DNA from: Geminicoccaceae bacterium
GTDB lineage: Bacteria > Pseudomonadota > Alphaproteobacteria > Geminicoccales > Geminicoccaceae
Length of the DNA: 64,000 nt
Reading direction: 5' to 3'
NCBI GenBank assembly: GCA_028279345.1
Contig: JANQNY010000003.1
Coordinates: 16,374 to 80,373 of the forward strand
The notes below the pieces were generated by a model. It searched no databases, was not told the origin of the DNA, and worked only from the letters and a program-made list of their open reading frames with translations. Shown piece after piece: positions 54,838 through 64,000 of this stretch. Within the stretch, counting starts at the first letter, position 1; the number at the start of each line of letters is the position of its first letter. A program made the translations under genes and the position numbers.

Positions 54838-55797
54838 ATGCGTCGCCCGCTCGTCTGGACTATGGCCTGTGCCCTGGTGATCCTCGCCGCAGAGGCGCGG
54901 GCGCAGGTCGAAACGCCGGCAGGCACGCCGGCCGACTTGCAGGCCGAGATGGAGGCCGAAGAGGCGGATGGGCGCTTCGTGCTTCGTATGCAGGGCGGCG
55001 CCGTTCATCAGTTCGAGAGCGGACTTGAGAAAGGGGGCGATGTCTCGGTCACGCGCGCCTTCATCGAACCTGCCTTGATCTACGCGTTCAACCGACGCAA
55101 CAACATCGGTGTCGCCGTCGGCTACCGCTATGACGGGTACTCCTTCGACGGCGACGACGGGCTCGCCGGTCTGGACCCCTGGGACACGATCAATGAGTTC
55201 CGAGTTTCCACGCCCATCCGCTGGGGTTTCGGCGAGCGGTTCGACGTGCTCGCCGTCCCGACCGCGCGCTGGGCCGCCGAGAGCGGTGGCGATTTGGGCG
55301 ACGGCCTCACCGGCGGCATCCTCACCGGTTTCACCTACAAGTTCAGCGACCGGTTGCGAATCGGTCCAGGCTTCGGCGCCTTCGCCCGAATCGAACGCAA
55401 CGGCATCTACTTCCCGTTCCTTCTTGTCGACTGGAAGATCACCGACAGCTTCGCGCTGACCACCGGCCCCGGCGGCGGCGCGACGCGGGGTCCGGGGCTG
55501 ACGCTCAACTATACCGGCGTCGAGGATTGGACGTTCGCGTTGGGTGCACGCTACGAGCAGCTGCGGTTCCGGCTCGACGATGAAGGTCCAGCCCCAGACG
55601 GCGTTGGCGAGGAAGAAGGGCTACCCGTCTTCGTGAGCGCGTCCTACAACCCCCTACCCATGGTTCGGTTGAGCGCGCTCGCAGGTGTGCAAGTAATGGG
55701 TGAGATGAAGCTCGAGAACTCGAGCGGTGAGAAGATCTTGGACGCAGAGTTGGACCCGGCCCCATTCTTGGGGTTGTCGTTCCGCGTCAGGTTCTGA
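54838..55797 (+). CDS. Predicted outer-membrane beta-barrel protein
   Basis: A 319-residue exported protein that I cannot assign to a named family. It has a signal peptide (MRRPLVWTMACALVILAAEARAQ region), alternating polar and hydrophobic strands throughout, and a C-terminal FRVRF, which suits barrel recognition by the BAM complex. The start is put at the ATG 54838, where the signal peptide begins; an ATG at 54784 is the alternative. It stands alone between divergent ndk and the convergent DUF1194 gene. Confidence 0.65.
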   Translation: MRRPLVWTMACALVILAAEARAQVETPAGTPADLQAEMEAEEADGRFVLRMQGGAVHQFESGLEKGGDVSVTRAFIEPALIYAFNRRNNIGVAVGYRYDGYSFDGDDGLAGLDPWDTINEFRVSTPIRWGFGERFDVLAVPTARWAAESGGDLGDGLTGGILTGFTYKFSDRLRIGPGFGAFARIERNGIYFPFLLVDWKITDSFALTTGPGGGATRGPGLTLNYTGVEDWTFALGARYEQLRFRLDDEGPAPDGVGEEEGLPVFVSASYNPLPMVRLSALAGVQVMGEMKLENSSGEKILDAELDPAPFLGLSFRVRF

Positions 55798-55800
55798 GGC

Positions 55801-56601
55801 CTATTCGAGGACCTGCATCCTCTGGCGCCACAGCCGTTCGCCGATCAGACAATCGTAGGTGTCGCCCGCCTGCGCCTCGATATAGCGTGCCGCCGGCGGC
55901 GCGCCGGCGATTTCGAGAACGAGCTTGCGGATCAGCGCCTCCTCGAACTCTTCCATCCGCTGGACCGGGATGTAGAACGCGCCGACGCCACCAATGACGC
56001 ACTCGCGGTAGTACAAGTCCAGATCAGGGATGTTGTACCAAGCGGGCGGCAAGGCATCGAGCATCAGCGGTAGCCCGTTGATGATGATGCCCTCGCCGAC
56101 GACACGGTCGCGCACTGCGTGGACCGATGTCCCCTGGTTGTTGGGACCATCACCGGAGATGTCGATGACGCGGCGATGGCCTGTGAAGCCGTTGTCGGCG
56201 AAGAGGCTGGCCGCGGTCGTGAGCGCGCTGGAGATCGAGGTGCGCCGTGCCTGGCGCAGAGGCGCTGTGCGGATTGCGTCGGCGAAGCGTGCGGCATCCG
56301 AAGCGTCGGCGATCGCCTGCCAGCCCACGGTCACGCGCTGGTCGCCGATGCCCGCCCATTCGACGAAGGTGACCGCGATCCTGCCGTCGAACCCGCGGCG
56401 AATGGCATCGAGCACCTGCGGCGCCGTAATGGCGGCGACATAGCCCGCGCGCTGCAGTTGGAGCTCGCGCAGGTCCATCGAGAGGGAGATGTCGGCCGCG
56501 AGCACCAGCTCCAGGTCGACCCGCTCGTCGGCGGTGGCGGCCTCGGCAGTCGCGAGGAGCGTGGTGCAGGCCATGGCCACGGCGAACTGGCGCAACTCCA
56601 T
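55801..56601 (-). CDS. DUF1194 (VWA-like) exported protein
   Basis: A 266-residue exported protein. A signal peptide is followed by a von Willebrand A-like domain of the DUF1194 type: LELVLAADISLSMD supplies the D-x-S-x-S metal site, TSISSALTTAASLF and VIDISGDGPNNQG continue it, and DLDLYYRECVIGGVGAF is family-specific. Role unknown; likely a metal-dependent adhesion-type domain in the periplasm. Confidence 0.85.
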   Translation of the reverse strand: MELRQFAVAMACTTLLATAEAATADERVDLELVLAADISLSMDLRELQLQRAGYVAAITAPQVLDAIRRGFDGRIAVTFVEWAGIGDQRVTVGWQAIADASDAARFADAIRTAPLRQARRTSISSALTTAASLFADNGFTGHRRVIDISGDGPNNQGTSVHAVRDRVVGEGIIINGLPLMLDALPPAWYNIPDLDLYYRECVIGGVGAFYIPVQRMEEFEEALIRKLVLEIAGAPPAARYIEAQAGDTYDCLIGERLWRQRMQVLE

Positions 56602-56674
56602 CCGCTCGATCCTGCGCTGTTCAGGTAGCTAGATTGCCGGCTTATGCGCCCGACGTCACCAACCGTGCGTGCGC

Positions 56675-57154
56675 CTAATCGTCCTCCGCCCGCTCCTCCC
56701 GCGCCTTCTGCCAGCCGCCGGCCTCTTGCTGCTGGTAGTAGACGAGGGCACCGACCCGGCGCTCACGCCACGCACGCCAGCGCTCGCGGGCGGCCGTCAG
56801 CGCCTCCTGGTCATTGCCGTCGAAGAGGTCGACGACACGTGCAAACGGTGCGTCTTCCGCGGGCAAGAGGCCGTCGACCAGCACCAGCAGGTTGGCCCCG
56901 TTCGGATTGGTGACGTCGGCGGCGAGCAGGACGGGCTGGCGCTCCGCGAACGCCGCAGAGGCGAGACCATGCGGCAGGAAACTGTCGTTCCGATAGCTCC
57001 AGAGCCACTCGTCGAGATGCCGGAGATGCTCGGCGTCCCGCGCCACGACGACGGCGTTCAGGCCCCTGGCCAGCGCCTTCTCCAGGAGCGCCGGGAGCGC
57101 GTCGTCGAGCCGCGCGCGCGTGAGATGGTAGAAGCCGACTTCGGCGAGGTGCAC
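56675..57154 (-). CDS. holC: DNA polymerase III chi subunit
   Basis: A 159-residue protein of the HolC type, which links the clamp loader to SSB. Recognisable parts are VGFYHLTRARLDDALPALLEKAL (cited in part), DEWLWSYRNDSFLPHG and NPNGANLLVLVDG. The start is the GTG at 57154, one base after the pepA stop, so it relies on coupling to pepA. The pepA-holC order is conserved in many proteobacteria. Confidence 0.92.
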   Translation of the reverse strand: MHLAEVGFYHLTRARLDDALPALLEKALARGLNAVVVARDAEHLRHLDEWLWSYRNDSFLPHGLASAAFAERQPVLLAADVTNPNGANLLVLVDGLLPAEDAPFARVVDLFDGNDQEALTAARERWRAWRERRVGALVYYQQQEAGGWQKAREERAEDD

Positions 57155-57155
57155 G

Positions 57156-58646
57156 TCAGCGCTCGAACTGCTCGGCAACGAGGCGATCCACCAAACGCAC
57201 GCCCCAGCCCGTCGCACCGATGCCGGCAAGCGGGTGCTCCGTCTCGACGTAGCTCGTGGCGGCGAGATCGACGTGCGCCCAGGGCACCTTGTCGACGAAG
57301 CTCTCGAGGAAGCAGGCGGCGACAACGGCGCCGGCCTGGCCGGGTCGACCGATGTTCTTGAGGTCCGCGACCTGGCTCTCGAGCTGCTTGCGGTAGGGCT
57401 CGCCCAACGGCATCCGCCATAGCGTCTCGCCGGTCGCGGTACCGGCCCCGAGGAGCTTCTGCGCAAGCGAGTCATCATTGGCGAAGAGCCCGGCATGCTC
57501 GTAGCCGAGGGCTACGATGATGGCGCCGGTGAGCGTCGCGAAGTCGATCATCGCGGCCGGCTTGAAGCGGTCTTGCACGTACCAAAGGACATCGGCCAGC
57601 ACGAGGCGCCCTTCCGCGTCGGTGTTCAGCACCTCGATCGTCTTGCCTGCCAACGCGCGGACGATATCGCCGGGCCGTTGCGCGTTGCTCGACGGCATGT
57701 TCTCAACAAGGCCGATGGCGCCCACCACGTTGGCCTGGGCGCGGCGCGCGGCCAGGGCGTGCATCGTGCCGAGCACGCAGGCGGCGCCTGCCATGTCGCA
57801 CTTCATGCTCTCCATGCTCTTCGCCGGCTTGAGCGACAGCCCGCCCGAATCGAACACGACGCCCTTGCCAACCAGGGCCAGCGGCGCCCGGTCGTCGCCT
57901 GCGCCGTTCCAGGTGGCGAGGGCCACATAGGGCGGCATCGCGCTGCCTTGGGCGACACCCAGCAGGGCACCCATGCCAAGCTCTTGCATCGCATCGCGGT
58001 CCAGCACCTCCACCTCGACGCCGAGCGCCCTGAGATCGCGGGTCGCCTCGACGAACGCGTCCGTGGTGAGGCTGTTGGCCGGCCGGTTGACGAGATCGCG
58101 GCAGCGATGCACGCCCGAGACGACGGCCTGCCGCGCGGGCTCACCGGCCGCAGGCGCCGTACCGGCAGCGCTACGCACGACGACTTCGCCTAAGCTCTTG
58201 GCGTCGGCGGGGCGCTGCTTGAACGTATCGAAGCGATAGGTCTTGAGCGAAACACCGAGTGCGAGAGACGTGGCGAGCGCCGCGGGGTCCAGCGGGCCAC
58301 CATCCAGCTCCGCAAGCACCGTCAGACGCTCCACCTTGTGTGCCGCCGCCGCGCGTGCGAGCGCCGCCCCAACGTCGATCGCAGCAGGGTCATCGAACTG
58401 CGCGGGGTCGCCCACACCAACCACCAAGACCCGGTCGAAGCCCGCAGCATTGCCCGCCAAAAGCAACACATCGACGACCTGACTGCGGTCGAGAGGTCCA
58501 GGTGCGAGCTCGAGCGCGCGCGTGACAAGCCCATTCAACGCCTCGTCGAGTCGGCCGCTGGTGGTGGCCAGTGGGGCCGTGGTCGCGGCCAAGAGTGCTA
58601 GGACGCCGGTGCCCTCGATGGCGAGCGGCTCATAGGTGACCTGCAT
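57156..58646 (-). CDS. pepA: Leucyl aminopeptidase (M17 family)
   Basis: A 496-residue two-metal aminopeptidase. The motifs VGKGVVFDSGGLSLKP (metal Lys and Asp) and NTDAEGRLVLADVLWY are intact, as is the N-terminal regulatory-like domain. The ATG at 58646 has a strong AGGAGG 8 bases upstream; the longer frame is not used. In some bacteria PepA also binds DNA; nothing here tells. Divergent from lptF with 88 bases between. Confidence 0.96.
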   Translation of the reverse strand: MQVTYEPLAIEGTGVLALLAATTAPLATTSGRLDEALNGLVTRALELAPGPLDRSQVVDVLLLAGNAAGFDRVLVVGVGDPAQFDDPAAIDVGAALARAAAAHKVERLTVLAELDGGPLDPAALATSLALGVSLKTYRFDTFKQRPADAKSLGEVVVRSAAGTAPAAGEPARQAVVSGVHRCRDLVNRPANSLTTDAFVEATRDLRALGVEVEVLDRDAMQELGMGALLGVAQGSAMPPYVALATWNGAGDDRAPLALVGKGVVFDSGGLSLKPAKSMESMKCDMAGAACVLGTMHALAARRAQANVVGAIGLVENMPSSNAQRPGDIVRALAGKTIEVLNTDAEGRLVLADVLWYVQDRFKPAAMIDFATLTGAIIVALGYEHAGLFANDDSLAQKLLGAGTATGETLWRMPLGEPYRKQLESQVADLKNIGRPGQAGAVVAACFLESFVDKVPWAHVDLAATSYVETEHPLAGIGATGWGVRLVDRLVAEQFER

Positions 58647-58734
58647 GTGACGTCCTCCTTTTCGCTCATCGGCAGGCATGCCGCCGAGCGTCCAATTCGC
58701 TGGTCGGCGGCGCCAGCGCGGCTATGCTGCGCCC

Positions 58735-59835
58735 ATGACGATCTTCGCTCGCTACGTGCTTCGTCAGCTTGCTGCCCCCACGGCCCTCGCCCTCATTGCT
58801 TTCGCCGGTGCCGTCTGGCTGTCGCAGTCGTTGCGGTTCGTCGACCTGATCGTCAACAAGGGTTTGTCGGTCGGCCGCTTCCTCTACCTTACCTCGTTGC
58901 TCGTGCCGTCGCTCGTCCTCGTCGTGCTGCCATTCGCTGCTTTCGTCGGCACGCTGATCGGCTACCACCGCCTGCGCGCCGACAGTGAGCTCGCCAGCTT
59001 CCGTGCGACCGGTCTCTCCGATCTGCAGATCGCCCGTGGCGCCTTCATGCTGGGCCTGATCTTCGTGGGCATGGGCTACGTCGTGGCGCTCTACGTCATG
59101 CCGCTTGCCTACCGGCACTTCCGCGACCTGCAGTTCGAGGCGCGTCAGGGGATCTCGACCGTGCTCCTGCAAGAGCGCGTCTTCACCGAGCTTGCAGACG
59201 GCCTCACCGTCTATGTCGAGCAACGGCTGGATACCGGGGACCTCGCCAACGTGATCGTCCACGACAGTCGCCAGCGCGGTCGCGAGGTGACGCTGATCGC
59301 CGACGAAGGGCGGATCGCCACGATCGACGAAGGCCCCGTCATGCTGGTCAAGGACGGCAGCTACCAGGAGCGTGACGACGAAGGGACGCTGTCGATCGTC
59401 GTGTTCGACGAGACCGCGGTGGAGCTGGAAGCGCAGCAGACGCCGGGTTCGCGCGCGCTCAAGACCCGCGAGATGTCGCTGGGCGAGCTCTTGGACCCGC
59501 CCCCCGACATCAGTGACGCCGACCGCCGCCAGTGGATCGCGGAGGCGCACGAGCGCTTGTCGTGGCCGCTCGTTTCGCTGGCGCTGCCCCTTGTCGCCGC
59601 GACCTGCGTGCTCCGCTACCGGCCAGTCCGCGACAGCGGCTGGCGAGCGGTGTCCGCATCGGCCGTGATCGCCATCGCCGTCGTCGTCCTCTCCTTGCTG
59701 TCACTGAGCTTTGCGAAGGCCGACCTGGCCGTCATACCTGTGCTCTACCTCGTGCCGCTGCTGGCATCGCTGGCCTGCCTCTGGCTGCTCGCCGGAGGCC
59801 GGATGCCGACGCCCGCGGCGCGCCCGTCGAGCTGA
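58735..59835 (+). CDS. lptF: LPS export ABC transporter permease LptF
   Basis: A 366-residue inner-membrane subunit of the LptB2FG complex that extracts lipopolysaccharide from the inner membrane. Six helices flank a periplasmic jellyroll domain; the N-terminus (FARYVLRQLAAPTALALIAF) and RADSELASFRATGLS coupling segment are family-typical. It opens the run lptF-lptG-lptD-surA, the outer-membrane assembly operon. Confidence 0.94.
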   Translation: MTIFARYVLRQLAAPTALALIAFAGAVWLSQSLRFVDLIVNKGLSVGRFLYLTSLLVPSLVLVVLPFAAFVGTLIGYHRLRADSELASFRATGLSDLQIARGAFMLGLIFVGMGYVVALYVMPLAYRHFRDLQFEARQGISTVLLQERVFTELADGLTVYVEQRLDTGDLANVIVHDSRQRGREVTLIADEGRIATIDEGPVMLVKDGSYQERDDEGTLSIVVFDETAVELEAQQTPGSRALKTREMSLGELLDPPPDISDADRRQWIAEAHERLSWPLVSLALPLVAATCVLRYRPVRDSGWRAVSASAVIAIAVVVLSLLSLSFAKADLAVIPVLYLVPLLASLACLWLLAGGRMPTPAARPSS

Positions 59836-59839
59836 CACG

Positions 59840-60973
59840 GTGGCGACGTTCGCCCAGACACCGCGCGTCTCGCGCCCGGCCGTCCTGCTGCCGGCGACGC
59901 TGAGCGGCTACATCGCCCTCCATACGCTGGCGGCGGTGCTGACCGTGGCGTTTGCCTTCGCCTGCCTGGCCTTCGTCATCGACCTGATCGAGCAGCTGCG
60001 GAGCGCCGCCGGTTCGACCACCACGTGGCTCGGCGCCATGGAGCTCGCGGCGCTGCGCGTGCCCATCTTGATGGATCGCATCTGGCCGTTCGCCGTGCTG
60101 TTCGGCGCGATGGTGGCCTTCTGGCGCCTCAACCGCGCCGGCGAATTGGTTGCCGTGCGCGCCGCCGGCGTTTCGGTCTGGCAGTTCCTGACGCCTGCCT
60201 GCCTCGCCGCAGCGATGCTCGGTACGCTCGTCGTCGCCATGCTCAGCCCTCTCTCGGCGGCACTCGCACAACGCTATGACCGCCTGGAAACCGTGGCCGA
60301 CGGCGGGGAGCCGGACCAGGTTGCCGTGTTTCCGGGCGGCGTCTGGTTGCGCATCGTCGACGGCGACGACCGCTTCATTATGAACGCGGCATCTCTGGGG
60401 CCTGGGCCGACCGCAACGCTGCGCGGGGTGCGGGTGTTCGTCTATGGCCCTGAAGGACACTACGGCTTCCGCTTGGATGCGCCGGCAGCGACGCTGGAGC
60501 CGGGCGTATGGGTGCTGGAGGACGCCCGCCGCTCCGACAACGAGGCCCTCAACCGTCCGATCGGCGAGGTGCGCATCGCGACGAACCTCGGCCCGGAAGC
60601 CATCACGCGGTCGTTCAGAAGCCCGGAAACCCTCTCGTTCTGGGAGCTGCCGGACTACATTCGCCTCGTCGAGCAGCTCGGCTTCTCCGCGCGTGAGCAT
60701 CGTGTTCACTGGCACAGCCTCTTGGCCACGCCGGCGTTCTTCGCCGCCATGCTGCTCGTGGGCGTCACCTTTACCTTGCGGTTCGAACGAAGCGGCGGAA
60801 ACCGCCTCCTGCCGCTCGGGCTCTTGGGCGGTTTTGCCTTCTTCATCCTCGTCGACGTGGTCCGGGCGCTCGCCATGTCCGGCCAGGTTCCGGCACTGAT
60901 GGCCGCGTGGACTCCGCCGGCAATCGCGCTGATGCTGGGCAGCGCCGCGCTCTTTCAGCTGGAGGATGGCTGA
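59840..60973 (+). CDS. lptG: LPS export ABC transporter permease LptG
   Basis: A 377-residue partner of LptF with the same layout: membrane helices, a periplasmic jellyroll domain and C-terminal helices. Recognisable are RIWPFAVLFGAMVAFWRLNRAGELVAVRAAGVS (cited in parts) as the coupling region. The GTG at 59840 lies 4 bases after the lptF stop. The stop overlaps the lptD start by one base (TGATG). Confidence 0.93.
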   Translation: MATFAQTPRVSRPAVLLPATLSGYIALHTLAAVLTVAFAFACLAFVIDLIEQLRSAAGSTTTWLGAMELAALRVPILMDRIWPFAVLFGAMVAFWRLNRAGELVAVRAAGVSVWQFLTPACLAAAMLGTLVVAMLSPLSAALAQRYDRLETVADGGEPDQVAVFPGGVWLRIVDGDDRFIMNAASLGPGPTATLRGVRVFVYGPEGHYGFRLDAPAATLEPGVWVLEDARRSDNEALNRPIGEVRIATNLGPEAITRSFRSPETLSFWELPDYIRLVEQLGFSAREHRVHWHSLLATPAFFAAMLLVGVTFTLRFERSGGNRLLPLGLLGGFAFFILVDVVRALAMSGQVPALMAAWTPPAIALMLGSAALFQLEDG

Positions 60974-63117
60974 TGCGCCCAGTCATCACAGCCCTCGTTG
61001 TTGTCGTTCTGCCGCTGGCGGCCGCAGCGCAGGCGCCCACCGCCGACGGCGACATTCTCCTCGAGGCGGCGGAAGTGATTTACGAGCCCGAGAGCGAGCG
61101 GGCGATCGCTCGCGGTCGGGTGATGCTCGCGCGGAACGGCTACACGCTGACGGCGGACGAAGTCGTCTACGACCGGCGCGCGGCGACGGTGAGCGCCATC
61201 GGCGAGGTCGTGCTCGTCGACGACGCAGGGGACACGTACTACGCCGATCGCATGGAGTTGGGCGAAGATCTGAGCGACGGCTTCATCGAGGGCATCGCGG
61301 TCCGGCTCGCCGACAGCTCCCTCCTGGTCGCCCAGCGCGCGGACCGAAGCGCGGGCCGGCAGACCGAGCTGCGCGATGTGACCTACACACCCTGCCCGGT
61401 TTGTCCCGGCAATGCTCCCGTTTGGCAGATCAACGCCGACAGTGTCACGCACGACCAGGAGGATCGCCGGCTCGTCTACGAGGACGCCACCTTCGAGCTC
61501 AGCGGGGTGCCAGTCCTCTATACCCCCTACTTCGCCCATCCGGACCCGCTGGTGGAGCGCCAATCCGGATTCCTCGCGCCAACCTTCCGCTTCGACAGCA
61601 ATCTCGGTTTCATGGTGGACACACCCTACTATTGGGCGCAAGCGCCGAACCGGGACATCACCTTCACGCCGTCCGTCATGACGCGCGAGCCGCCACAGCT
61701 TTCGGTGGACGTGCGCGACCTGCAGACCTTCGGTCTCACGGAGGGGACGGCCAGCGGGACCTATGCGAGCGGTCCCGGCGGCGATCCGAACGAGTTTCGC
61801 GGCCATCTCGACGTGCGTGGGCGCTACGACCTCACCCGCTTTTGGGACACGGGCTTCGACCTCAACGTCGCCAGCGATCGCACCTATCTGCGGCGCTACA
61901 ACATCTCACGGGCCAACGTGCTCGACAGCCGGTTGTTCGTGGATCGCTTCGAGAACGACTACTTCATCGATGCATCGCTGCTCGGCTTCCAGACCCTGCG
62001 CCCCGACGTCGAGCAGGGTGACGTGCCACAGGCGCTGCCGCGGCTACGCCAAGAGTTCACCGGCGTCATGCGCGACTACGGCGTCCGCTGGGCGGTGACG
62101 CCGGACTTTTTGAGCCTCTACCGCACGGACGGTCTCGACCAGACCCGCGCCTCCATCGCCGGCGAGATGCTCGTTCCCCGGATTTCGCGGTGGGGCGACA
62201 TCTTCGAGGCGAGCGCCCGTATCCGCGGCGACTTCTACGCCACGGCGGGTGACACGGCCACGGGCATGCGAGATGGCGATGTCGACTTCACCACCCGCTT
62301 CCTGCCGCGTGCGTCCTTCGGGTGGCGGCGGCCATATTCGAAGGTGAGCGCGAGCGGCATCGGTTATGAGATCGAGCCGATCATCCGCTTCACCGTTGCG
62401 CCGACGGGGGTGGACCCATCTTCGATCTCCAACGAGGACAGTCAGGATACCGAGTTCGACGAGACCAACCTCTTGTTGTCGAACCGCTTTGCTGGTCTCG
62501 ACCGGTTCGATGAAGGCAGCAAGGCGAGCTGGGCCATCCGAACGTCGGCCGTCGGTCCGGTGCGCGAGCTCTGGGCCGTCACCCTGGGCCAGAGCTATCG
62601 GTTCAGTGACACGGACGTGTTCGAGGACGTCAGCGGCCTCGAGAACCAGCTCTCCGACTTCGTCGGTCGCATCGACCTTAACCCGCACGAGTGGGTCGAC
62701 CTCGACTACCGGTTCCGGGTCGATTCGGGCTTCAACAGGCTCTCGAAGAGCGACCTCACCGCGGTGGTGGGGCCACCCTGGCTGCGTTTGGCGTTCGGCT
62801 ACTTGGTGCTCGACGAGAACGAAGGCGTGGAGCGCGAGCGCGAGCAGGAAGGCCGCGGCGCCCTGGCCGTGCGCTTCGACGATAACTGGTCGTTGATCGC
62901 CGGCGCACGGCGCAACTTCGAGACCGGCCAGGACATCGGTCAATCCATCGGCTTGCTCTACGAGGATGCATGCCTCACGGTCGCGGTCGGCGTCGACCGC
63001 GACTTCACCAGCGACGGTGACGCGGGCGATGACACCACCGTTGCGTTGCGCTTTAGCTTGAAGAATCTCGGTGAGTTTGGTGTGGAGACGGGGGTTCCGA
63101 CCGGCTCATCCGAATGA
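60973..63117 (+). CDS. lptD: LPS-assembly protein LptD
   Basis: A 714-residue outer-membrane barrel that inserts lipopolysaccharide into the outer leaflet. A signal peptide leads into the OstA/LptA-like jellyroll (ILLEAAEVIYEPESERAIARG, cited in part), then the motif TYTPCPVC with a Cys pair of the sort that forms disulfides in alphaproteobacterial LptD, then the barrel (PYYWAQAPNRDITFTPSVMT). Full length. Translation is coupled to lptG. Confidence 0.95.
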   Translation: MRPVITALVVVVLPLAAAAQAPTADGDILLEAAEVIYEPESERAIARGRVMLARNGYTLTADEVVYDRRAATVSAIGEVVLVDDAGDTYYADRMELGEDLSDGFIEGIAVRLADSSLLVAQRADRSAGRQTELRDVTYTPCPVCPGNAPVWQINADSVTHDQEDRRLVYEDATFELSGVPVLYTPYFAHPDPLVERQSGFLAPTFRFDSNLGFMVDTPYYWAQAPNRDITFTPSVMTREPPQLSVDVRDLQTFGLTEGTASGTYASGPGGDPNEFRGHLDVRGRYDLTRFWDTGFDLNVASDRTYLRRYNISRANVLDSRLFVDRFENDYFIDASLLGFQTLRPDVEQGDVPQALPRLRQEFTGVMRDYGVRWAVTPDFLSLYRTDGLDQTRASIAGEMLVPRISRWGDIFEASARIRGDFYATAGDTATGMRDGDVDFTTRFLPRASFGWRRPYSKVSASGIGYEIEPIIRFTVAPTGVDPSSISNEDSQDTEFDETNLLLSNRFAGLDRFDEGSKASWAIRTSAVGPVRELWAVTLGQSYRFSDTDVFEDVSGLENQLSDFVGRIDLNPHEWVDLDYRFRVDSGFNRLSKSDLTAVVGPPWLRLAFGYLVLDENEGVEREREQEGRGALAVRFDDNWSLIAGARRNFETGQDIGQSIGLLYEDACLTVAVGVDRDFTSDGDAGDDTTVALRFSLKNLGEFGVETGVPTGSSE

Positions 63118-63124
63118 GGACTCG

Positions 63125-64000
63125 ATGACCATTGGTCCGCTTCGTCTGCTGCTGCTCGCGTTGCTCCTGTGTGCGCCGACCGTCACTGCCGCGCAGGACA
63201 TCGTCGCCGTGGTCAACGACAACGTCGTGACCGACCGCGACGTCGAACAGCGGGTGCGACTGGCGCTCCTGTTCACGGGCCAGCCGCCAACGGCGGAAAA
63301 TGCTGCGCGGCTGCGTCCGCAGGTGGTCCGCGCCCTGATCGACCAGCGCTTGCAGTCGCAAGAGGCGCGGCGCCTCGGAATTGAGGTTGCGGACGCCGAG
63401 ATCGACACGCAGGTGGCAGAGCTCGCCGCCCGCAACAACATGACCGCCGACCGAATCTACCAGATTCTGCAGCAGGTGGGTGTGGAGAGAGAAACGCTGC
63501 GGGATCAGCTGCGCACGCAGATCGCCTGGAGCCTCATCGCACGCCAGCAGCTTCTGCCCCGCGTCGTCGTGAGCGACGTGCAGGTGGCGCAGACACTGCG
63601 CAGCGTCGGCGCCGGGGAAACCGAGTATCGGATCTCCGAGCTGTTCTTGCCGGTCTATGCCCCGGACCAGGAACCTCGCGTTCTCGACGATGCGCGACGG
63701 TTGCGCGAATCGTTGGTCAACGGCGCCGACTTTGCGGCGCTCGCCGAGCAGGTCTCGATCTCGCCGAGTGCCGACCGCGGGGGCGACCTCGGTTGGCTTG
63801 CGGAGAGCACGCTGCCACCCGAGCTGCGCAACGTGCTGGCGACCCTGTCCGACGGCGGCGTGAGCCAGCCCGTTCGCACGCCCGAGGGCGTGTATCTGTT
63901 CAAGCGCATGGGGCGCCGCGCCGGGGGCGCTGCAATCACGGTGTCGTTGCGGCAGGTGACGCTGAGCGAGCCGGATACCGTCGCCGACGAGCCGGTCGAA
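63125..64000 (+). CDS. surA: SurA-like peptidyl-prolyl isomerase/chaperone (cut by window end)
   Basis: The first 292 codons of a periplasmic chaperone. There is a signal peptide (LRLLLLALLLCAPTVTAAQ), the SurA N-terminal domain (DIVAVVNDNVVTDRDVEQRV, then LIDQRLQSQEARRLGIEV), and the first parvulin domain with ISELFLPV, FAALAEQVSISPSADRGGDLGWL and LSDGGVSQPVRTPEGVYLFK. It starts 7 bases after lptD. SurA assists outer-membrane proteins including LptD, which fits the operon. Confidence 0.93.
   Translation, partial: MTIGPLRLLLLALLLCAPTVTAAQDIVAVVNDNVVTDRDVEQRVRLALLFTGQPPTAENAARLRPQVVRALIDQRLQSQEARRLGIEVADAEIDTQVAELAARNNMTADRIYQILQQVGVERETLRDQLRTQIAWSLIARQQLLPRVVVSDVQVAQTLRSVGAGETEYRISELFLPVYAPDQEPRVLDDARRLRESLVNGADFAALAEQVSISPSADRGGDLGWLAESTLPPELRNVLATLSDGGVSQPVRTPEGVYLFKRMGRRAGGAAITVSLRQVTLSEPDTVADEPVE

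Overview
This window is a GC-rich (roughly two thirds G+C) chromosomal segment of an alphaproteobacterium. Its gene content and gene order suggest a Rhodospirillales-like, aerobic organism with capacity for polyhydroxybutyrate (PHB) chemistry. The supporting signs are a petABC cytochrome bc1 operon, hemF (oxygen-dependent coproporphyrinogen oxidase), a CIRCE-controlled groESL operon, an hdaA/CDP-alcohol transferase/DUF2066 block, the pepA-holC // lptF-lptG-lptD-surA arrangement, and phaA/phaB separated by a phasin-like gene. Nearly all of it looks like core chromosome. The only mobile-element trace I can support is a short transposase relic near 11.5 kb. I see no CRISPR array, rRNA, tRNA or prophage.

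Layout. 0-0.9 kb: the end of an Ada-type methyl-response regulator overlapping an O6-methylguanine methyltransferase gene. 0.9-4.9 kb: an FkbM methyltransferase with a duplicated ribbon-helix-helix-like N-terminus, an MBL hydrolase, a GNAT acetyltransferase and a membrane protein. 4.9-8.8 kb: an MscS channel, a candidate structured RNA with its own promoter and terminator, and groESL behind a CIRCE operator. 8.9-19.2 kb: D-erythronate dehydrogenase, NhaD antiporter, IS relic, mmsA, pepN, a beta-hydroxyacid dehydrogenase, an acyltransferase and a MATE pump. 19.2-22.7 kb: an XRE regulator with a dyad-rich upstream region, bolA, and the trmL-hemF-ppa-DUF2889 operon. 22.8-28.8 kb: petABC, a DsbA-like oxidoreductase, a BepA-like M48 protease and an aminotransferase. 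28.9-37.4 kb: RNase E, penicillin-binding protein 1A, prfB with a +1 frameshift site, and TadE/TadG-like genes. 37.8-44.9 kb: an SDR, an active-type diguanylate cyclase, the ligase/exonuclease DNA-repair pair, AlaX, a degenerate GGDEF protein and a DUF1269 protein. 45-49.9 kb: phaB, a phasin-like gene, phaA, anmK and an atypical SDR. 50-58.6 kb: hdaA, a CDP-alcohol transferase, DUF2066, purM-purN, ndk, a barrel-like protein, a DUF1194 protein, holC and pepA. 58.7-64 kb: lptF-lptG-lptD-surA, with surA cut by the window end.

The observations most worth a second look are: (1) a prfB frameshift site whose in-frame stop is TAA instead of the usual TGA; (2) a roughly 127-nt stem-rich RNA candidate upstream of mscS, whose promoter overlaps a PhaR-like CTGC-N3-GCAA dyad; (3) an FkbM methyltransferase fused to two tandem 86-residue RHH-like repeats; (4) a receiver-GGDEF protein with a lost active site (GGACF) but a kept I-site, the pattern expected of a c-di-GMP receptor; (5) a two-gene ligase/exonuclease repair module without its usual helicase and phosphoesterase next to it.
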